Below are positions 59,201 through 64,000 of a stretch of 64,000 nt of DNA, piece after piece. The notes beneath the pieces were generated by a model. It was not told the origin of the DNA. It ran no database searches and was given only the letters and a program-made list of their open reading frames with translations. Each line of letters begins with the position of its first letter. The stretch's first letter is position 1. The position numbers and the translations under genes were made by a program. Source of the stretch: Angiostrongylus vasorum (lineage: Eukaryota; Nematoda; Chromadorea; Rhabditida; Metastrongylidae); contig JADANN010000192.1 in NCBI GenBank assembly GCA_018806985.1, positions 124,001 through 188,000 of the forward strand. Reading direction: 5' to 3'.

Positions 59201-61594
59201 TTGAATCTTTTCGCTCTATTTCCATTCTGCAAAAATGTAAGGCAAAAATTGGACAAAATGGCGACTTTGATTATCCCAAACCTTCGATTTGGGGAAATAT
59301 CATGGTAGTCAATTTTATTGCACCGCTCTTCAATGGAATATTCCCATTTATGAGGTCGCGAAAATGTTAAGTTCTAAATGATGGCTTATATTCGTCCCTA
59401 TTAAAGAATACATGGACGGTTTCTCGTACTATCCTAAACCATGGACATCGATATAAATTTCTTCGGGCGTTCTCGATGGGTTTATTCTGACGATGCTATC
59501 GACATGCTTACTAGGCACAATATTTACTACACAGCCTCTCAATGACCTTTAAAAATTAATAAACTTTCTACTAAGGGGAAGGCAACGCAGTGATTTAACC
59601 TCGCCTAAGCTCACAAATCCTCTCTTCACTCCGGAGTTGGGAAAATGGTACGATACTTGTCAAGGACCACTTCACCCCACCCAATCCACGATGGAAGCTC
59701 CAGCAAAGCCATCCTAGGACTCAAGGAAGAATCTAATTAACAAGCATTCAACGACAACCATAAAGAAGATGAGAATCCTCAGGAAGCAGCCGAACCCAAG
59801 CGCTCAAAGTTTGAAAACCTTCGTAGGCGATGAATGTAAGAGAATAAATCGAATGCAGGATGTGTTGGAATCCGCACAGCTCATGTGAAGATGGGTCGTG
59901 TAAAGTAAAAGAAAAAACCTTGTATATGTTATTTTTAGGCGTGAAAGTTTAGGGGACAATAATTTTTACAGCTTGTTTTTGTCCACTCTGTCCAAGAAAT
60001 TGACATTCAAAGACAAACTAGTATTGATGAGGAAATGAACACTGTTAATTGCTCTACTACAGCATGTTTCGAGAATCAGTGATTTTCGCGTATCATAAAA
60101 AACCGCGTCTCTCGTGTTGAGCAGTGAAGAAACGTTATCTTTGGTCTCATTGGCCTATATAATCAAATCCTTAGTGTGGAACTGCGACACAGTGATGTGT
60201 GCTCAATATTCTGTTTGTCACCACCTTTTAGATAGCTTTCAACTTCTAAACAATTATCCTACCCTGTACTGCTATGATAGATGGCTTTTTACTGTTCATG
60301 AATATTAACCTTTGCCAAAAATTTGGGGAACCCTAATGTGAACGATCGTCTACACTCATGAGTGTGTTACCGCTATTACAAAGAAAACATGGGAACTCAT
60401 TTGTTGGGGTGGTGGGAATATATAGGCACCTCATATGTACTTTCCAATCAGTTTATTGATGTCTTTTAGCAGAAAAGAAGTGTAATATGTTTACAATTTA
60501 TATACAACCTAGCACATCAACGCATGATTCAATCGACAGCATTTGCGTAGAAATTTTTCCATATTGGGATGTTTGGATGCCTCATCCTCACTGGTTTTGC
60601 GGGCCTCAGCATAATTTCCACTTTTCGGAGTTTTGGTGGTTTATCCATTGTGGTTCTCTGGAGTCCTAAGGTCTGCCTAGCCAAAGTCTGCCCCAGTCGT
60701 CACCACCACAGGCAGTCGTCGCCCTTGTGGATCAGAGCAAGATTTACCACCACGCGACTAGTTTGGTAGCAGGACGGTGGTGGATCCTGGTATTAATTTA
60801 CTCTTAGCTGGGCTTCCTGATGGAAACGCCGGACTCCTTCTCACCTTGGTAGGCCCTGCTGGGTATATGACTCCTCCCGCTGTACTTCGTGGCCCGACAC
60901 CCAGGAACACCTCCCAGCCACAATGATGCGGTAAACCACTGGGAGATTTGCATAGAAAGGACAGGTCAAGTAGGCAAGGCAGATGCTGGGACCAAGAGAT
61001 CAGAAGAAGAGCTTGAAATAAGCTTACCTCGGATCCCGGATGCATTAGACTTAGAAATAAACGCAGCAAAAATCGAACATCATATATTAATGACGTCTCT
61101 CCTGTGTCGACATTGGATAACGGCCGCGAATGATTCAAGACAGTTTTCCACATGCGTAAGCCATCAAGAAGTTCCAAAACCTCACTGGGAGTGATACGAC
61201 TAAGGGTTCCTCCAAATTGTCCCCGTTTTCTATATATTTCCCTTGAATTTTCACCCCATACAACTGGGAAAATAACGCTGAAACTTATATTTCGATCTTC
61301 TTAGGAAATATAGACTTTAGGAGAAAACTGTGTAATACCAACCTCATATTAACTTTGTAGGTATTTTCAAGCAGATCCAGGACATCGAAAATTGACTTGT
61401 CGGTGGACGAAGTTGTCGCGTTATATGATATCATTATTTGGGACAAAAATTGGAAATCCACACTACGCTGCACAGCTTCACGAGCAGAAGGGTCATCCTT
61501 CTGGCTGCGAAGATAGTCGGAAAGCGTTTCGATATGCAAAGGTGTCGATGAAGGCTCTAGTATAGCATCTTTTATTGTGGGCCATGAATCTGAA
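49486..61594 (-). CDS. URB1: URB1/NPA1-like nucleolar ribosome biogenesis protein, C-terminal exons (and one inner exon)
   Basis: URB1 is a large helical-repeat protein of pre-60S particles. Exons found: 61594-61343 ([21 protein letters not shown]), 52885-52654 ([18 protein letters not shown]), 52417-52305 ([17 protein letters not shown]...KPVIDLNN), one starting 52227 ([11 protein letters not shown]...[11 protein letters not shown]), 51990-51825 ([26 protein letters not shown]), 49862-49713 and the last exon 49599-49486 ([20 protein letters not shown], stop at 49486). Junction phases agree except the end of the 52227 exon, where no donor in the right phase is seen; the region is rich in T runs, so a base error is possible. 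Exons between 61343 and 52885 were not found, and a Penelope element fills much of that space. Assignment rests on the order of helical motifs recalled from the human protein; moderate confidence. Confidence 0.62.
50030..50460 (-). mobile_element. Mariner fragment, strongly decayed, in a URB1 intron
   Basis: Same orientation and similar sequence to the mariner at 33341: GAAGTGATGAATTCCTCGAA (compare GAAGTGATGAATTCGTTGAA at 33514) and GAATTAGTCGGCTGCAGACC (compare GAATTAGCCCGGCTGCAGACC at 33845). Confidence 0.65.
50577..50704 (+). repeat. 38-bp tandem repeat, about 3.4 copies
   Basis: Unit CTGCTGTAAAGACCAGAAGC + TACTGATTCTGAAACTAC, copies two and three identical, the first with one change, the last cut after 14 bases. 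In a URB1 intron. Confidence 0.9.
51168..51257 (+). repeat. Direct duplication, two copies of about 46 bp
   Basis: TTTTCAAATCATCTCCGGCAG... ACGAACAATCTGCACA is followed at once by TTTTCAAGTCATCTCCGGCAG... ACGAACAATCTGCTCA. Confidence 0.85.
51478..51748 (-). repeat. SINE-1 copy in a URB1 intron
   Basis: AATAAAACTCTTGACGTTGTTCAAC to GGGCGCCTCCGACCGCTGCGCC; middle part shortened. Confidence 0.75.
52915..53121 (-). repeat. SINE-3 copy, truncated
   Basis: Head half only (GATGAAGCGGTAAACCGTTGG at the right end), followed by an AT microsatellite. Confidence 0.7.
53121..53255. repeat. AT dinucleotide microsatellites
   Basis: Two (AT)n runs, about 53121-53147 and 53200-53253, separated by TATATGTAAATATG-type sequence. 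Overlapping frames rich in Tyr-Ile are artefacts. Confidence 0.95.
53345..53510 (+). mobile_element. Second RTE lineage, reverse-transcriptase fragment
   Basis: Reads [19 protein letters not shown] and a [11 protein letters not shown] block, matching the segment that would follow 38440 in the element at 37475. Confidence 0.6.
53608..57549 (-). mobile_element. Penelope-like retroelement with inverted arms and GIY-YIG endonuclease
   Basis: The minus-strand body runs 56316 to about 53900. N-terminal region: [20 protein letters not shown] and [18 protein letters not shown]; reverse transcriptase: [43 protein letters not shown], and the catalytic YIDD at about 54861-54850; then the GIY-YIG domain: [31 protein letters not shown] second copy of the GIY-YIG and terminal part lies inverted at 56440-57549 ([25 protein letters not shown]). 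The outer ends share CTCGTGTTTGCT and the CCGAAACGTCAGC motif. At least two frameshifts in the body (about 55140 and 55670) make it defective, yet the arms are still about 90% alike by eye. Confidence 0.87.
57455..57490 (+). ncRNA. Hammerhead-ribozyme-like core in the Penelope end
   Basis: CTGAGGA (57458-57464), a GGCG-AAAT-CCGCC hairpin, GAAA and CGTC occur in the order of the hammerhead core CUGANGA / stem II / GAAA / stem III / cleavage triplet. Stem III would be the self-complementary ACGU with no loop, which in Penelope ribozymes is thought to need a dimer. Stem I pairs poorly (2 bp before a mismatch). The opposite arm near 53670-53700 has the hairpin but TTGAAGA instead of CTGAGGA. Confidence 0.4.
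57555..58685. other. No gene assigned; one open frame of 116 codons
   Basis: The plus-strand frame 58289-58639 ([22 protein letters not shown]...[19 protein letters not shown]) is fairly polar and could be an exon, but nothing supports it further. The rest is AT-rich URB1 intron or intergenic sequence. Confidence 0.25.
58690..58967 (-). repeat. SINE-1 copy
   Basis: GGACAAAGCTCTGAGCGTTGATC to GCAGGGCTCCACCGACCACTGCGCC; well preserved. Confidence 0.85.
59080..59385 (-). CDS. Unassigned open frame of about 98 codons
   Basis: A minus-strand frame open for about 300 bases with [24 protein letters not shown] and, further on, [20 protein letters not shown]. It could be a URB1 exon (or two exons around the TTTTTGCAG acceptor at 59227), because it lies in the right orientation between URB1 exons, but I cannot match it to that family. 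A plus-strand frame of similar length overlaps it. Confidence 0.25.
59600..59915 (+). repeat. SINE-4 copy with RTE-like tail
   Basis: CGCCTAAGCTCACAAATCCTCTC, GGGAAAATGGTACGATACTTGTC, AGAATCCTCAGGAAGCAGCCGAACCC, ending GGAATCCGCACAGCTCATGTGAAGATGGGTCGTG. Confidence 0.6.
59920..60560. other. No gene recognised
   Basis: AT-rich; nothing supported. Confidence 0.35.
60566..60955 (-). repeat. SINE-3 copy
   Basis: GTTTGGATGCCTCATCCTCACTGGTTTTGCGGGCC to CACAATGATGCGGTAAACCACTGGGAG; close to full length. Confidence 0.8.
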
Positions 61595-61806
61595 CTGTAT
61601 GAAATCCAGATACATACAAACACTCCATAACATCGAGATTATAACGTCTTAACTTAAACGGATACCTGTGTATCCCGTTACTACGAACGATCGTAAAGGC
61701 CTAAGCATAACTTTTATCTGACTGATATCCTGCTCGTTGGGCATTTTCAAAGACAGTCGCTATTACTGCATTGGAACCACAGCTACGTAAGCTTACGCCA
61801 CTAGTT

Positions 61807-62175
61807 TGTCTTCCCCTCCCAACGGTTTACCGCCTCATCGTGGTTGGGAGGTGTTCCTGGATGTCGGATTGCGATGTACAGCGGGGGATTCGTCCCCCCG
61901 GCAGGGTCTCCCAAGTTGAGAAAGAGTCCGGCTTTTCCATCAGGAAGCTAGCTAAGAGTGAACCAATACCTATCGAAGTCGCATGATGGTAAATCTCCCT
62001 CTGATCCACAAGGGCTGCGACTGCCTGTCGTGCTGACGACCTGGGGCAGACTTTGGCCTGGCTGTCCTCGGGATTCCAAGCAACCACAATCGCTTAACCA
62101 GCAAATCTCCGAAAAATGGTGATTATGCCGGAGCACGCACAACTAGTGATGATGGGCCGTTCAAGTACCAAGTAT
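61807..62175 (+). repeat. SINE-3 copy
   Basis: CTCCCAACGGTTTACCGCCTCATCGTGG to GATGATGGGCCGTTCAAGTACC; full length. Confidence 0.8.
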
Positions 62176-62219
62176 CAAGTTTATCTTCCAATTGGAAAAC
62201 TCCTATTCTCTTCTTTCGG

Positions 62220-62369
62220 ATGGCACTGCTAAGCAACGAACTTCTTGGTCTTCTTCACGACGATGATGCAGCAAATTGCAAGGAAGTGTTAGTTAAAGAG
62301 TACTATGAACCAAAGAAGAAAAACACTAAGTTGGAAATTATCAATATTCTAAAATCAAGAATTCTGTAG
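62220..62369 (+). CDS. Unassigned open frame, 49 codons
   Basis: ATG at 62220: MALLSNELLGLLHDDDAANC, then KEVLVKEYYEPKKKNTKLEI. Amino-acid composition looks protein-like, it is not repeat-derived, and it sits between two SINEs. Might be a terminal exon of a plus-strand gene; no family recognised. Confidence 0.25.
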   Translation: MALLSNELLGLLHDDDAANCKEVLVKEYYEPKKKNTKLEIINILKSRIL

Positions 62370-62394
62370 GTGTAATTCTGGTCATCTGTCAGGG

Positions 62395-62647
62395 GTACGT
62401 GTAGTGCAGCACTCACGGGCGCCTTGCAACAGAAATCATTTCGACCCCACATCCCAGGTTCACCAAGCCTTGGTACCAGACCTGTTTGGGAGCATAGCAA
62501 CACTGGCTCGATACATCGGTAGGCCACCTCGAGTCATTGTAAAGGCCAGCTGTCCAATCAACCACCTCTGATGATTCCTAGTGAAGGCGAATGCATAGCG
62601 CATTCCTCAGAGATAGATCAACGTCGACAGCTTTATCGTTCATCCTT
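62395..62647 (+). repeat. SINE-1 copy
   Basis: GGGGTACGTGTAGTGCAGCACTC to GACAGCTTTATCGTTCATCC; body slightly shortened. Confidence 0.75.
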
Positions 62648-62802
62648 CTTTAAGACGTCAGTATGGTATGACTAATTGTATTCTTAAGTAACACTGGGCA
62701 CATATATATGACAAACCCAAGTAACAGCACCGTACTTGACCTTATCTACCACATCAATTGCATGTCCCGATTAAGAACAAGGAAACCTACAAAATTAAAA
62801 AT

Positions 62803-63070
62803 AAAGGATTAGGCTCTCGGCATTGAGCGATCCCTTAGGCAAGCGCCATGCACCCCACTCCATTAAGCATCGTTTGCACGTGACTGACTGCACATCTGGC
62901 CTTTACGCTGTGGCCTATCGATGTATCGAATCAGTGCTACTATCCTCCCATACAACTCTGGTACTAATTTGCCGACCCTGGAGGGATGGAAGGTTTGGTG
63001 AGCCTAGAGTGTATGGATTGATTCCATGTGTGTTGCATGGCTCCTCCGACCGCTGGGCCACACGAGTCCC
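62803..63070 (-). repeat. SINE-1 copy
   Basis: AAAGGATTAGGCTCTCGGCATTGAGC to GGCTCCTCCGACCGCTGGGCC; inverted relative to the copy 160 bases away. Confidence 0.75.
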
Positions 63071-63074
63071 TCAA

Positions 63075-64000
63075 ACCACAAAGTCAATAATTTATAGTCT
63101 ATCACGGATACCTAATGCTCTTTTTGTAAACAAACCTCTTAGTCCATGTTCATTCATAGTAGTATTCATATCCTTATGAGCACTGCTAACATATTCCTTT
63201 TTTCTTTTCATTGAATGAAGTCTCAATATGCTTCAAAAGCAATTAAGTTCCTTGTGCCACAAAGATGACAAGGAAGTCAAAGGATTAAAAGTATGACAAG
63301 AGTTGCCGCGACAACTTTCTTACTTAGTAAACGAATCTCAGAACAAAGCACATTGCCAGTAGACACTTTTATTGCAAAGACAGCTGTATAGAGGAAAAAG
63401 GCTCCGAAGACTAACTCTAGACAGCGTTAAGAAGCAGTATAAAAACAGTTCTAAGTATAAAAACTATGATACAAGCACTCACGACAACTGCGTTACCTAG
63501 CACATGAATATGCGATCCAGGCGATCAGACGTTTCTAGTGAAGAAACAGCCGACTATAAAAGAGTAAGCTCTAAAAGAACAACTCTAGAGAGGATAAAGA
63601 AACCCAATATTCACATGAGTAGTTTTAGGAACTCCCTGCTCTAAAATACATTTCATGAGTTGATAAACTAGATATATTGCTTAATGATTCAAATGTAGAA
63701 GAGAAATGGTGAGGTGAGCCATCATTTCAGAGAAGTAATCGATAACTGATCGCCTGCATCATTAGTAATTAATGAGACACATGAAAAACGCCATCAAAAC
63801 TCTACTTGGGACCAGAAGTCATCCAAAATAGTCTTCGTAGAGGACACAGCGCCATGCCTTCCATCGCTATCATGGTCCTAAAGCACAATAAATTACACCC
63901 ACGTTCATACAAGAAAAAACATGATGGGTGGAAACGAAGAATTATAGGTGCTACCTACCATGGCACCCAGGAACGCATTTTCTAACTGTCTCGTTCCATA
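63075..64000. other. No gene recognised
   Basis: AT-rich sequence to the window end; two related stretches (ACTCTAGACAGCGTTAAGAAGCAGT near 63415 and ACTCTAGAGAGGATAAAGAAACCC near 63582) hint at an old local duplication. Confidence 0.35.

Overview
The window looks like nuclear DNA of a clade V nematode, probably a strongylid (hookworm-like) worm. The reasons are short introns ending in TTTCAG, start codons lying directly behind a 3' splice site as in spliced-leader trans-splicing, an FNTB-CEBPZ gene pair that I recall as adjacent in C. elegans, nematode-type astacins, and a dense load of RTE, Penelope and mariner elements and tRNA-derived SINEs. Only about one tenth is gene sequence.

Layout. 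1-2875 (-): 5' two thirds of a CEBPZ/NOC1 ribosome-biogenesis gene, running off the left edge. 3789-7697 (-): a nine-exon FNTB gene (protein farnesyltransferase beta subunit) upstream of CEBPZ in the same orientation, probably one operon. 7542-9410: a tandem second copy of FNTB exon 1. 10780-12484 (+): 3' part of an RTE retrotransposon. 12484-15488 (+): a second FNTB copy joined directly to the RTE end; it has lost introns 1-7 but keeps intron 8, and carries an intron that the minus-strand copy lacks. 15489-19760 (+): an older, decayed CEBPZ copy. 19900-30200: SINEs, a nearly full-length RTE and Penelope ends. 30239-32796 and 40469-42779 (-): two diverged astacin metalloprotease copies, each broken by frameshifts, with a mariner and RTE remains between them. 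43000-49300: SINEs and a long minisatellite. 49486-61594 (-): 3' exons that I assign to URB1, interrupted by a Penelope element with inverted arms (53608-57549). 61800-64000: SINEs and featureless sequence.

How the genes relate. FNTB is a housekeeping prenylation enzyme; CEBPZ and URB1 both act in 60S ribosome assembly in the nucleolus. The astacins would be secreted. The most unusual content is the FNTB locus: two head-to-head copies with nearly identical exons but reciprocal intron patterns, an RTE 3' end abutting the 5' end of the intron-stripped copy, a 29-bp tandem duplication where the intron-free and intron-bearing parts meet, and a sharp change from about 98-99% to about 75% identity further 3'. 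Either RNA-mediated rewriting of a gene by a resident retrotransposon or an assembly chimera could produce this, and long reads would decide.
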